The position numbers and the translations under genes were made by a program. Below, in pieces: positions 28,018 through 36,809 of a DNA stretch of 64,000 nucleotides (its first letter is position 1; the number at the start of each line of letters is the position of its first letter). The notes beneath the pieces are model-generated. The model was not told the origin of the DNA, did no database searches, and worked only from the letters and a program-made list of their open reading frames with translations. Origin of the DNA: Chloroflexota bacterium (GTDB taxonomy: Bacteria; Chloroflexota; Anaerolineae; Aggregatilineales; Phototrophicaceae); assembly GCA_011525385.1 (NCBI GenBank), contig WTGF01000122.1, positions 124,001-188,000 of the forward strand. The letters run 5' to 3'.

Positions 28018-30234
28018 TTAGCCGGTGTTGCGTCGGCGCGCCTCGACGACGCTGGGTACCATTTCCAATTTGCTGAGGATGCGAGTTAACTGCTGATTGC
28101 TAGCGATTTCCAACTGCAGATTAAGTGTGGCGATATGCTGTCGCGTGGAGACCTCGACGGAGGTGATATTCACCTTCTGGTCGGCGATGATGGTGCTGAT
28201 TTCACGCAACAAGCCTTCACGATCATAGGCCACGACTTCCACAGGAACGATGTAGCGCTGTTCTTCTTCTTCGGATCCCCAGGAGACGTCGATCAAGCGC
28301 TCGACATCGCGCAGCGCCACGATATTGGGACAATCATCACGATGGACTGTCACGCCGCGCCCACGGGTAATGTAGCCCACAATTTCGTCGCCCGGCATAG
28401 GCGAACAGCAACGCGCCAGATTCACCAGCAATCCCCTGGTACCCATAATGCTCACGCCCTTGGCGACATTGGCGCCGCTGGATTGGGCGCGAGGTTTGAG
28501 CAGATCTTCTTCGCTGATGGTTTCCGCCGACTTGCGTCGTTCGTCTTCCAAGACGCGGTTGGTAATTTGGGAACCGGTGACGTCGCCGGATCCGATGCCG
28601 GCCAGAAAGTCATCCAGTTTGTCAAAAGAGAGCAGGCGCGCGACGGATTCGAATGTGACCTTGTCCAGGACGCCGAGTCGTTTCAATTCGCGCTCCAGGA
28701 CTTCGCGCCCCATGACGATGTGCTTTTCGCGATTCTGCTTGCGCAGCCAATGGCGAATCTTGCTGCGAGCGCGGCTTGTCACCGCATAGTCAAGATCGGG
28801 ATTGAGCCAATCCATGCTGGGTCCGCCGCGCTTGGCGGTTAGGACTTCAACTTGATCGCCCATTTTGAGTTTGTAATTGAGCGGCACCAGTCGACCGTTG
28901 ATCTTGGCGCCGCGGCAGCGATTGCCGATGTCAGTATGGATATGATAGGCGAAATCAATGGGTGTGGCGCCGACCGGCAGATCGATGATGTCGCCATTTG
29001 GCGTTACGCTGTAGACACGATCCTGGAAGACCTCCGACTTGACCGTATCGACAAACTGCGAGGCGTCGTTGACCTCGGGACCAAACTCCATCAAACGCCG
29101 CAGGAAGGCCAGGCGTTGTTCAAAGGAGTCGTCATGTCCCTGGTTGCCCTCCTTGTAGCGCCAGTGCGCGGCAATGCCATATTCGGCGTCCTCGTGCATT
29201 TCCCAGGTGCGTATTTGCACCTCGACAGTTTTGCCTTCATCGTCGTGTACAGCCGTATGCAGGCTGCGGTAAAAATTATCCTTGGGGTTAGCAATATAAT
29301 CGTCAAATTCGTTGGGTATCGGACGCCATAAATTGTGCACGATGCCTAACGCCAGGTAACATTCCGCCAGCGTGTCGACCAGTACCCTCATGCCGCGAAT
29401 ATCATAGATTTGTTCGAGCGGTAGTCCTTTCTTGGTCATTTTGTTGTAGATGCTGTAGATATGTTTGGGTCGCGCGGAGATCGTGACTTTGCTGATCTTG
29501 CTCGCGTTGAGTTCACGGACGAGTATTTCGCGAATGCGGTCCACATATTGTTCGCGCTCGTCGCGTCTTTCGTCGAGAGCTTTGGCAATCGAGCGATAGG
29601 CATCGGGATTGAGATAGCGAAAAGCCAGGTCTTCCAGTTCCCATTTCATCTGCCAGATACCCAGCCGATTGGCCAGGGGGGCAAAAATATCCATGGTCTC
29701 TTGCGCGACCGCCATCTGCTTGTGCCCGGGCATATATCCGAGCGTGCGCATATTGTGCAAGCGATCCGCCAGCTTGACCAAAACGACGCGGACGTCATCA
29801 CCCATGGTCAGCAGCATTTTGCGTATGTATTCCATCTCGCGGTTGACCATGCTGCTACGCCGTGAATCGCCAGGCGGGGTAACATTTTTGATCGGCAGAT
29901 TCTTCAGCTTGGTGACGCCGTCTACCAATATGGCGATGGGCGTGCCGAATTCGGCGCGCAGCGCGTCGATAGTCAGGTCGCTGTCTTCAACGACATCATG
30001 GAGGAGGCCGGCCGCGATAGTCTCGGCATCCATTTGCATTTCGGCCAATATGCTTGCGACCGCGACGCAATGTGTGAAGTAGGGTTCGCCCGATTTGCGC
30101 TTTTGCCCAGCGTGGGCCGCTTCCGCACGGATGTAGGCGGAAGCGATGAGGTCTTGTTCATTAGGTTTGATGTCCGCCAGCGTCTGCAGCAGCGATTCCA
30201 AATCTCTAGAATAGGTGCTTGTCGGAGACAACAT
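28018..30234 (-). CDS. rel: Bifunctional (p)ppGpp synthetase/hydrolase, RelA/SpoT family
   Basis: 738 residues with the complete long-RSH order: HD hydrolase domain (HCVAVASIL and HDVVED, His 79-Asp 80 intact), synthetase domain (YDIRGMRVLV, NPKDNFYRSLHTAV), TGS domain (VYSVTPNGDIIDLP), zinc-finger-type region (RCCSPMPGDEIVGYITRGRG) and C-terminal ACT domain. Intact hydrolase residues indicate a bifunctional Rel that both makes and degrades the stringent-response alarmone. It is 137 bp downstream of prfB on the same strand and is followed 14 bp later by the queuosine-mannosyltransferase-like gene. Confidence 0.96.
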   Translation of the reverse strand: MLSPTSTYSRDLESLLQTLADIKPNEQDLIASAYIRAEAAHAGQKRKSGEPYFTHCVAVASILAEMQMDAETIAAGLLHDVVEDSDLTIDALRAEFGTPIAILVDGVTKLKNLPIKNVTPPGDSRRSSMVNREMEYIRKMLLTMGDDVRVVLVKLADRLHNMRTLGYMPGHKQMAVAQETMDIFAPLANRLGIWQMKWELEDLAFRYLNPDAYRSIAKALDERRDEREQYVDRIREILVRELNASKISKVTISARPKHIYSIYNKMTKKGLPLEQIYDIRGMRVLVDTLAECYLALGIVHNLWRPIPNEFDDYIANPKDNFYRSLHTAVHDDEGKTVEVQIRTWEMHEDAEYGIAAHWRYKEGNQGHDDSFEQRLAFLRRLMEFGPEVNDASQFVDTVKSEVFQDRVYSVTPNGDIIDLPVGATPIDFAYHIHTDIGNRCRGAKINGRLVPLNYKLKMGDQVEVLTAKRGGPSMDWLNPDLDYAVTSRARSKIRHWLRKQNREKHIVMGREVLERELKRLGVLDKVTFESVARLLSFDKLDDFLAGIGSGDVTGSQITNRVLEDERRKSAETISEEDLLKPRAQSSGANVAKGVSIMGTRGLLVNLARCCSPMPGDEIVGYITRGRGVTVHRDDCPNIVALRDVERLIDVSWGSEEEEQRYIVPVEVVAYDREGLLREISTIIADQKVNITSVEVSTRQHIATLNLQLEIASNQQLTRILSKLEMVPSVVEARRRNTG

Positions 30235-30370
30235 ATGGCGTCCACTTTCGCATTAGGACTTGTGCCTAGCGTAACATATTCCGCTGAAAATGTCGCGCTA
30301 TTTAGCGGCGATTCGCGAACAGTCCTAGCAGAGAATCCATGCGGCGGATGGCGCCCGCAAGGTCTTATCG

Positions 30371-31456
30371 CTAGCCGCTGATTTTGTGCCGTAGATAGGC
30401 CTCGATGAACTCGCCCAAGCGCCCGTCGAGCACGGCTGTCGTATTGCCGATTTCGACGTTCGTGCGGTGATCTTTCACCATTTGATAGGGGTGCAAGACA
30501 TAGGAGCGAATCTGATTGCCCCATCCCGCGTCCACATTTTCGCCTTTTAGCAGTGCCATTTCCGCCTCTTGTTTGGCGCGCTCCATTTCGAAGAGTCGAG
30601 CGCGCAGGATTTGCATAGCGCGCTCGCGATTCTGCGCCTGGCTGCGCTGGTTTTGACACTGAACGACGATGCCGGTCGGCAGGTGGGTGATGCGCACGGC
30701 GGTATCATTCTTCTGGACGTGCTGGCCACCGGCGCCGCTGGCGCGATAGGTATCAATACGGATGTCCCGATCTTCGATTTCGATTTCGATGTCAGAATGG
30801 ATGTCCGGCCACAGTTCAACCTTGGCGAAGGAGGTGTGACGACGCCTGGCGCTATCAAAGGGGCTGAGGCGGACCAGGCGATGGACGCCTTCCTCGCTCT
30901 GCAAATAGCCAAAGGCGTTGTCGCCCTTGACGCTGACAGTGACGCTTTTGATGCCGGCTTCTTCACCACCGCTGCGCTCGAGGATCTCGGCTTTATAGCC
31001 ATTTTGCTCCATCCAGCGCAGGTACATCCGTTCCAGCATTTCCGCCCAATCTTGGGCATCCACGCCGCCGGCGCCGGCATGAATGGCGAATATGGCGTCT
31101 TCGCTATCGTAATCGCCGGAAAGCATGGCGCCCAGGGCCATGGTCTCGACCAACTCCGAGAGGGCGGCCGTCTCTTGTTCCATATCCACGAGCATGTCAT
31201 CATCCGCGATCTCCGCCAGCTCGATGGCGTCGCTGATGCGCCGAGACAGGGACTGCCATTTCTCCACCGCGGCCTTCAGCCTCGACAATTGTCGCATGGT
31301 TTTTTGCGCGGCGTCGGGATCGTTCCAGAACGCGCTTTCGCTAGCGGTTGACTCCAGTTCGTCGGCCAGCCGCTCCTTGCCGACGACATCAATTCGCGTC
31401 ATCAGTTCGTCTATCTGAGCCTGGAGTTCGCGCAACTTGCTGATCAGGTTTTCCAT
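30371..31456 (-). CDS. prfB: Peptide chain release factor 2
   Basis: 361 residues. It has the SPF stop-codon-recognition tripeptide (198-200) that reads UGA/UAA and the GGQ motif (243-245) in RASGAGGQHVQ, which triggers peptide release at the ribosome. The N-terminal domain is continuous from ATG 31456 and needs no in-frame UGA or CTTTGA slippery site, so the autoregulatory +1 frameshift known in E. coli and many other bacteria is absent. It is 42 bp after the TrmH-family gene in the ftsY-rel run. Confidence 0.96.
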   Translation of the reverse strand: MENLISKLRELQAQIDELMTRIDVVGKERLADELESTASESAFWNDPDAAQKTMRQLSRLKAAVEKWQSLSRRISDAIELAEIADDDMLVDMEQETAALSELVETMALGAMLSGDYDSEDAIFAIHAGAGGVDAQDWAEMLERMYLRWMEQNGYKAEILERSGGEEAGIKSVTVSVKGDNAFGYLQSEEGVHRLVRLSPFDSARRRHTSFAKVELWPDIHSDIEIEIEDRDIRIDTYRASGAGGQHVQKNDTAVRITHLPTGIVVQCQNQRSQAQNRERAMQILRARLFEMERAKQEAEMALLKGENVDAGWGNQIRSYVLHPYQMVKDHRTNVEIGNTTAVLDGRLGEFIEAYLRHKISG

Positions 31457-31498
31457 ATAGCTCTCATACTGTTGCCGGGCCCTGGCTTCGGCGGTAGC

Positions 31499-32290
31499 TT
31501 ATTCGGTTTGCCGCTGCCGCATAATCTCGTACATGAAAATAGCGCCGCTGACTGACAGGTTGAGCGAATCGGTAAGGACTCCAGTAATCGGAATTCGAAC
31601 CCGTCGATCGCAGATGTCCAGCCAGCGGGCGCCTAGTCCGGCATCTTCTGTTCCCAAGGCGATTGCAGTCTTATGACGGAGGTCTAGGTCAAATAAGTTG
31701 CTTTCCCCTCGTCCGTCCGCGGCGATCAGTTGAAAACCTCGGTCTCTGAAATAGCTGATCGCTTCCGCGCTGCTTAGCTGATAGATCTTGTCGCGGAAAC
31801 ATGCTCCGGCGCTGTTGCGGATGATGTTGGGATTATAAAGGTCCAAGGCGCAATCAACCAGTACCATCGCGTCGATACCGGCTGCATCGCCCGTGCGCAG
31901 CAGCGCGCCGATATTGCCCGGTTTGCGCGGGTCCACCAATAGTATGGCTGAATCAACAATCGACATCTCCAAGTCCCGCAGGACTTCGGCCGGCTTCGCC
32001 TTCATAACGGCGAGAACGCCGCTAGGATTCTCTCGATAAGTGAGATGCTTCAGTATCTGCGGCGTGACCTCGATGGCATCACCCGTCGATCCAAAGTCCA
32101 GGGTTTGGCTTTCCAAAAGCGCGGGACAGACCATGAGGAAATCAAGCTCGTAACCTCCCATGAGGGCGCGCTGAAAGTCGCGCCGGTGCTCGACTACGAA
32201 GCGCGATTCGCTTTGCCGTCCGCGTTTGTTCCGCAGTCGGTGAACCAGTTTGACCTTGCTGTTGCGCAGGCTGGTGATCCGCTCCAACAC
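31499..32290 (-). CDS. TrmH-family (SpoU) RNA 2'-O-methyltransferase
   Basis: 263 residues. An N-terminal substrate-binding domain (FVVEHRRDFQRAL) is followed by the SPOUT trefoil-knot domain with the three family motifs: DPRKPGNIGALLRTGDAAG, ALGTEDAGLG and IPITGVLTDSLNLSVSGA. These enzymes methylate a ribose in tRNA or 23S rRNA using S-adenosylmethionine. Motif 1 has RKPGN where NPGN is usual and motif 2 has TED rather than NEG, modest departures in a cofactor site that is otherwise intact. It begins 3 bp after the ftsY stop, so the two are coupled. The RNA target cannot be assigned. Confidence 0.9.
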   Translation of the reverse strand: MLERITSLRNSKVKLVHRLRNKRGRQSESRFVVEHRRDFQRALMGGYELDFLMVCPALLESQTLDFGSTGDAIEVTPQILKHLTYRENPSGVLAVMKAKPAEVLRDLEMSIVDSAILLVDPRKPGNIGALLRTGDAAGIDAMVLVDCALDLYNPNIIRNSAGACFRDKIYQLSSAEAISYFRDRGFQLIAADGRGESNLFDLDLRHKTAIALGTEDAGLGARWLDICDRRVRIPITGVLTDSLNLSVSGAIFMYEIMRQRQTE

Positions 32291-32293
32291 CGG

Positions 32294-33211
32294 TCAGCTC
32301 GCTTCGTCATCGTCGTCAAAGAGGCTCTCGACGAAAAACTCCGGTGTAAAGAGCACCAGATCGTGGATTCCTTCGCCGAGTCCCAGGTAGTGGACCGGCA
32401 ATTGTAGATCGTTGAAGATGGAAAAGACCATGCCACCCTTGGCCGTGCTGTCCAGTTTGGTGACGATGACACCGGTCACGCCGGCGGCTTCCTGGAATCG
32501 TTTCGCCTGTTCAATGGCGTTTTGGCCGGTCGTGCCGTCGAGTACCAAAAGCACTTCGTGGGGGGCGCCCGCGACTACATTTCCGGATACTTCGCTGATC
32601 TTGGTCAACTCACGCATCAAATTGTAGTTGTTTTGCAGGCGACCGGCAGTGTCGACCAGCAAGATCTCGAAACCGCGCGCTTTTGCGGCAGCGGTTGCGT
32701 CATAGACGACCGCGCCGGGATCGGAGCCGGGACGGTTGGCGATTACTGGCACATCAACACGTTGGCCCCAAGCCTGCAATTGTTCGATGGCGGCAGCGCG
32801 AAAGGTGTCGCCGGCCGCGATTAACACCTTGCGATTGGAGAGGTTCTTGAGACGGTGCGCCAGTTTGGCGATCGAGGTGGTCTTGCCCGAGCCATTGACA
32901 CCAACCACAAGTATGATCGACAAGTCGCGTCCGGAGATATCCATAACCGGCGGAAACTGCAAGAGATCGCCGAGTGTCTCTTTCAGCGCGTCCTGCAATT
33001 GATCGGCGCGGGTGATGCCTTCCGCGCGCACGCGGTCTTGCAAGTTGTCAATGACCCTCAATGTGGTGTCGAATCCGCAATCGGCCTGGATCAGCAGCGT
33101 TTCGATCTCGTCCCAGGTATCGTCATCGATTTCGGTGTTGCCAAGAATCTGGGAAATGCGTCCAAAAAAGGACTGACGCGTCTTTGAGAGTCCGCGACGG
33201 AAAATGCCCAA
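32294..33211 (-). CDS. ftsY: Signal recognition particle receptor FtsY
   Basis: 305 residues: a short N domain and the SRP-type GTPase G domain with G1 GVNGSGKT (104-111), DTAGRLQNN (G3) and TKLDSTAKGG (G4), plus the LGLGEGIHDL ending. It receives ribosome-SRP complexes at the membrane. It lacks the long acidic A domain found in E. coli FtsY, as in most non-proteobacterial forms. It heads the minus-strand run ftsY, trmH-like, prfB, rel, with a good promoter 40 bp upstream. Confidence 0.96.
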   Translation of the reverse strand: MGIFRRGLSKTRQSFFGRISQILGNTEIDDDTWDEIETLLIQADCGFDTTLRVIDNLQDRVRAEGITRADQLQDALKETLGDLLQFPPVMDISGRDLSIILVVGVNGSGKTTSIAKLAHRLKNLSNRKVLIAAGDTFRAAAIEQLQAWGQRVDVPVIANRPGSDPGAVVYDATAAAKARGFEILLVDTAGRLQNNYNLMRELTKISEVSGNVVAGAPHEVLLVLDGTTGQNAIEQAKRFQEAAGVTGVIVTKLDSTAKGGMVFSIFNDLQLPVHYLGLGEGIHDLVLFTPEFFVESLFDDDDEAS

Positions 33212-33250
33212 AATCGTTCCCCCCGTGAAGTCGCGATAGCTAGCGAGGAG

Positions 33251-33279
33251 ATTATACCTGTGGCGTGAAAATGGGACAA
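33251..33279 (-). promoter_or_regulatory. ftsY promoter
   Basis: Minus strand: TTGTCC (33279-33274), 17-bp spacer, TATAAT (33256-33251), about 40 bp before the ftsY start. A divergent TATAAT at 33310-33315 on the plus strand probably serves the FHA gene. Confidence 0.6.
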
Positions 33280-33376
33280 TGGATGGTCGTGGCCTCAGAA
33301 ATAATACAGTATAATGAAGCTACGCAGCGGGTTGGGAATCCGCAGCTTCGTAAGTCGTGGAAAGGGAAGCGCAATC

Positions 33377-34072
33377 ATGTCTCGGGACTCCGATGAATTC
33401 CCGGTCATTGTTTGGCTTGATGGTTCGCTCTCTAACCAACATTGGGTGCTGAACCACGAAGTAATGACCTTGGGACGAGAGGATGTCTGTGATATCGTCA
33501 TTCCTGTGCGCCAGATCTCGCGCCAGCATTTGACGTTTCGCCTGCGGGGCGGATCGTGTTTGATAGAGGATAGCAATAGCAAAAACGGTACGTGGGTCAA
33601 CGGTTATCGTTTGCTGGGCGCGCGCGAGTTGGAAGATGGCGACGAGATTCGCATCGCCAAGGATATTCGACTGCGCTTCGTCGGTTCGGGCGCGACTGCG
33701 CCAACCACAACGCGCTCCTTGCCCGAGGTGATCCCGTCTGCGGCCATGACCGGTACGCGCATGCGACTGGATCCCGAGTCGCGCCAAGTCTATGTAGGCG
33801 GGCACGCGCTTGATCCGCCCTTGAGCCTGCCGCAGTACCGCCTGCTGGAGATTCTCTTTGCCAGCCAGGGCGGGGTCTGTACGCGCAACGAAGTGGTTGA
33901 AGCGGTTTGGCCGGAAGCCATGGGCGCCGGAGTCAGCGAACAGGCGATTGATGCCTTGGTTCGCAGGTTGCGAGACCGCTTGGCCGAGATTGATGAAGAC
34001 CACCAATACGTTGTGACAGTACGAGGACATGGCTTCCGCCTGGATAATCCGCGAAGCGAAGTCAGTGAATGA
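33377..34072 (+). CDS. FHA-domain winged-helix transcriptional regulator
   Basis: 231 residues. An N-terminal FHA domain (about 25-100) shows LGREDVCDIVI, ISRQHLTF and DSNSKNGTWVNG, the Gly-Arg, Ser-xx-His and Asn-Gly residues that bind phosphothreonine. A C-terminal OmpR-type winged helix (about 140-228) shows LSLPQYRLLEILF and VRRLRDRL...VTVRGHGFRL. It should read Ser/Thr-kinase phosphorylation and bind DNA. ATG 33377 is preferred; the frame extends to 33314 but there it overlaps a TATAAT box. Its TGA overlaps the ATG of the HNH gene by 4 bp, so the two are translated together. Confidence 0.9.
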   Translation: MSRDSDEFPVIVWLDGSLSNQHWVLNHEVMTLGREDVCDIVIPVRQISRQHLTFRLRGGSCLIEDSNSKNGTWVNGYRLLGARELEDGDEIRIAKDIRLRFVGSGATAPTTTRSLPEVIPSAAMTGTRMRLDPESRQVYVGGHALDPPLSLPQYRLLEILFASQGGVCTRNEVVEAVWPEAMGAGVSEQAIDALVRRLRDRLAEIDEDHQYVVTVRGHGFRLDNPRSEVSE

Positions 34073-34542
34073 AATATCAGGATGAACTAGACAGCCGGGC
34101 GCTGGCGCAATATGCGTCCTGGCTCAACGCTCGCGCTAAGGGCGCCGGCGCTGCGGGCAAGCTCGACGCTGCGCTCTTGCGGGATCGCATACTTGAATCC
34201 GGGGGGCGCTGCGAATGGTGCGATGCCGATCTGGTGGGCATTGGCTTCGAGTTGGATCATATCGTCAGCTTGAAGCGAGGCGGCAGCAACGAGCCCGGCA
34301 ATTTGAGAGTCGCCTGCGCGCCCTGCAATCGGCGCAAAGCGAAGAAGTCCCCGAGACAGTTCGCGTCAGAAATCTATAGCGAGTCGGGGCTGAAGACCAA
34401 GCTCGTTGCTTCGCTTTTGGAGAACTGCGATGTCGATGCAGGTCGACAGATTGCGATGTTTGACGAAACGACGGCCACTGACAACTCAATCGACGTAGAA
34501 GATGATCTATCCCCTGTTTCCCAGTACAACTGGACAGACTAG
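34069..34542 (+). CDS. HNH endonuclease
   Basis: 157 residues. An N-terminal helical segment (SRALAQYASWLNAR) precedes a complete HNH zinc-finger nuclease: GGRCEWCDAD, FELDHIVSLKRGGSN, NLRVACAPCNRRK. These supply two CxxC pairs, the Asp-His metal/catalytic pair and the Asn. It could nick or cut DNA. The acidic C-terminal tail (about 120-157) has no recognisable fold. The 4-bp overlap with an FHA/winged-helix regulator is unusual for HNH genes and suggests phosphorylation-linked control. No methyltransferase or phage gene is nearby, so it is not an obvious restriction or terminase nuclease. Confidence 0.88.
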   Translation: MKYQDELDSRALAQYASWLNARAKGAGAAGKLDAALLRDRILESGGRCEWCDADLVGIGFELDHIVSLKRGGSNEPGNLRVACAPCNRRKAKKSPRQFASEIYSESGLKTKLVASLLENCDVDAGRQIAMFDETTATDNSIDVEDDLSPVSQYNWTD

Positions 34543-34568
34543 ATAGCGCTTCGCTGAAATTGACCGAT

Positions 34569-34604
34569 CTATGTAAACCGCGTCGCTCATGCGACGAGAA
34601 GGCT
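34569..34604. repeat. 37-bp dispersed repeat, copy B (inverted)
   Basis: Inverted copy of the sequence at 9589-9625, identical at 35 of 36 positions, lying between the HNH and helicase genes. Confidence 0.85.
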
Positions 34605-34672
34605 AATTATTTTGCGCGAGCGCGGCAGTATAATTCGCCGGTTACGCGCCGAGCGGCTCTAGGAGATTCACA

Positions 34673-36805
34673 TTGACAACTGGTGGGGAGCAGGTCCTGG
34701 AAGACCTGCAGGGGACGACGGCGAGCGATGACGAGGCCTGGCTCAGCGCGCTTGAGTTGTGCGGGGACGCGCTTCGCGATTCGCGAGAACCGGGGCCTGG
34801 CGACGACGATACGGTGGAATCGCAAGTTGCCGCGCACAGCTACACACTTAACGAAGCGGCGCAATTGGTCGGCGTCAAGCCCTCAACTTTGAAACAGGCA
34901 GCCAAAGAACTGGCGCTGGATAGCTTTTTGGATCCACGCGGTATCTTGCGTTTTCCAGTTTGCACATTGCGCCCGACCGCCGAAGATCACGACTTGCGCG
35001 AGATGATCGCGGGTTACGAACGCTTGCGCCCGCAAGACTTGAAGTCGGTTCTGTCGATCGACCAAGAAACGATGAAGGCATGGCTGCAACAAGCGGGCAT
35101 TCCGGGCAAGCGCATAATCTGGCGCGATGTGCGTGGCTTGTGGTCTTTGCCCGAGACTTATGTCGAATTCCGCGAGCTTGTCGGAGAAGGAGAAATTGGA
35201 GAGGCTTCCGACCGCGGACGGCGGGGAAAAAGACGGGGCAAACGGGGGCGAAGGCGCAAAAGACGAGACGCGCAAAGCAAGTTGCGCAACCGTCTGATCG
35301 ATGCCTTTCCCAAGTGGCGTTATCCCTATCGCGATCAACAGCAAATCTATTTGCATGTTGGAGCGCCCAATAGCGGAAAGACCCATGACGCGCTGGCTGC
35401 GCTCAAGGATGCGGGCTCTGGCTGGTACCTCGCGCCTTTGCGCTTGCTGGCTTACGAGATCTTTGACCGTCTCAACGGAGAAGGCGTGGCTTGCAGTCTG
35501 CTGACGGGAGAGGAATACATCCCGGTCGAGGGCGCCATGATCACGGCCGCGACCATCGAAATGTTCAATCCCGCCAACAGTGGCGATTGTGTCATCGTGG
35601 ACGAAGCGCAGATGCTCGCGGACGCCGACCGCGGCTGGGCCTGGACGCGCGCGATGATGGAATCGGCCGCGCCGGAAATGCACATCATCGGGCCGCCGAC
35701 GGCGCGCGGCTTGATAGAAGTCTTGGCTGCCGCGGCGGAAATCCCCTGCGAGGTCGTGGAGCATCAGCGGCTGGCGCCGATAGCCGTTTCCGAAAAGCAT
35801 CATACCCTGGAAGCCTTACCGCCCTATACGATACTGGTAGCCTTCTCTCGCCAAGCGGTTCTCGAATTGAAAATGAAGCTGGAGCGGCTGGGGCGGGCGG
35901 TCTCGGTGGTCTATGGCAGCTTGCCGCCCGAAGTGAGACGGCGGCAGGCGGATCGCTTTGCGGAAGGCGAAACCGAGATTTGCGTCGCGACTGACGCTGT
36001 CGGTATGGGTCTGAATCTGCCGGCGGATGTGGTCTGCTTTTATGATACGGAGAAGTTCGACGGCAAGAATGACCGCGTCTTGTATCCGAGCGAGGTGCAG
36101 CAGATCGGCGGCCGCGCCGGCCGCTATGGCCTATCCAAGACCGGACTCATCAGCGCGACCAGCAGGCAGCAATTGGGGACGATACGTGAACTCTATGAGC
36201 AGGAGCCGCCGACGCTGACCTTTGCTCGCGTGGCGCCGACGGTGGACGATCTGCGCCTGATCCCGGGCAACCTGGCGGAGCAATTGGGTCAATGGGCGGC
36301 GCTGGAGTCGATCCCGAAAGAGTTGCGCGCGGTCATCACGACGGCTGATTTGCTCGAGCGAATTGAATTGGCCAAAATGCTCGCCGATGATGAAATCGAA
36401 AGACTGGGCTTGGCAAATGCCTTGCAGCTGGTCAATGCGCCGGCGCGCAAAACCACGCGAGCCTACTGGCTGGATTGCGCTCATATGATCCTCGAGGGAT
36501 ATCAAATTCCCTTGCCGCTCGAAGCGCCATTGCCGATCCTCAACTCAGCGGATCTGGAAGCGACAGAACTATCGATCGCCTGCGCCGATATCTATTTATG
36601 GTTGTCGCGTCGTAGGGAATTCAGTCAGTACTGCGAAGCGCATGCGCAAGTGCGCGAAGAGCGGCGCGAATGGTCGCTTTCCATTGATGAGGCATTGCTT
36701 AGGAATCTGGATATGGCCAGGCGCTGCAGGTCTTGTGGCGGGACCTTGCCATCCCGCCATCGTTATCGCATCTGCGAGAAGTGCTTTCGCCGGCGGCGGC
36801 GCTAA
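34673..36805 (+). CDS. Suv3-like DExH RNA helicase with N-terminal HTH-like region
   Basis: 710 residues. Residues 55-165 hold two helix-turn-helix-like segments (YTLNEAAQLVGVKPSTLKQ; VLSIDQETMKAWLQQAGI). Residues 181-199 are almost all Arg/Lys/Gly. The helicase core follows: GAPNSGKT (230-237), VDEAQ (309-313), FSRQAVLEL, TDAVGMGLNLP and QQIGGRAGRYG, an order and wording typical of Suv3, the mitochondrial/bacterial RNA helicase that works with exonucleases. The C terminus ends in a Cys4 zinc ribbon (CRSCGG...ICEKCF) and an Arg run. Start TTG 34673 with AGGAG 7 bases upstream. It may act in RNA decay; rnc is the convergent neighbour. Confidence 0.88.
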   Translation: MTTGGEQVLEDLQGTTASDDEAWLSALELCGDALRDSREPGPGDDDTVESQVAAHSYTLNEAAQLVGVKPSTLKQAAKELALDSFLDPRGILRFPVCTLRPTAEDHDLREMIAGYERLRPQDLKSVLSIDQETMKAWLQQAGIPGKRIIWRDVRGLWSLPETYVEFRELVGEGEIGEASDRGRRGKRRGKRGRRRKRRDAQSKLRNRLIDAFPKWRYPYRDQQQIYLHVGAPNSGKTHDALAALKDAGSGWYLAPLRLLAYEIFDRLNGEGVACSLLTGEEYIPVEGAMITAATIEMFNPANSGDCVIVDEAQMLADADRGWAWTRAMMESAAPEMHIIGPPTARGLIEVLAAAAEIPCEVVEHQRLAPIAVSEKHHTLEALPPYTILVAFSRQAVLELKMKLERLGRAVSVVYGSLPPEVRRRQADRFAEGETEICVATDAVGMGLNLPADVVCFYDTEKFDGKNDRVLYPSEVQQIGGRAGRYGLSKTGLISATSRQQLGTIRELYEQEPPTLTFARVAPTVDDLRLIPGNLAEQLGQWAALESIPKELRAVITTADLLERIELAKMLADDEIERLGLANALQLVNAPARKTTRAYWLDCAHMILEGYQIPLPLEAPLPILNSADLEATELSIACADIYLWLSRRREFSQYCEAHAQVREERREWSLSIDEALLRNLDMARRCRSCGGTLPSRHRYRICEKCFRRRRR

Positions 36806-36809
36806 GCTA

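Noticed and set aside
31570..31610. tRNA-like 'attcgaacccg' string
   Set aside because: It lies inside the TrmH-family coding sequence with no cloverleaf around it.
33314..33376. N-terminal extension of the FHA protein
   Set aside because: It would start inside a TATAAT box and adds residues outside the FHA fold; ATG 33377 preferred.
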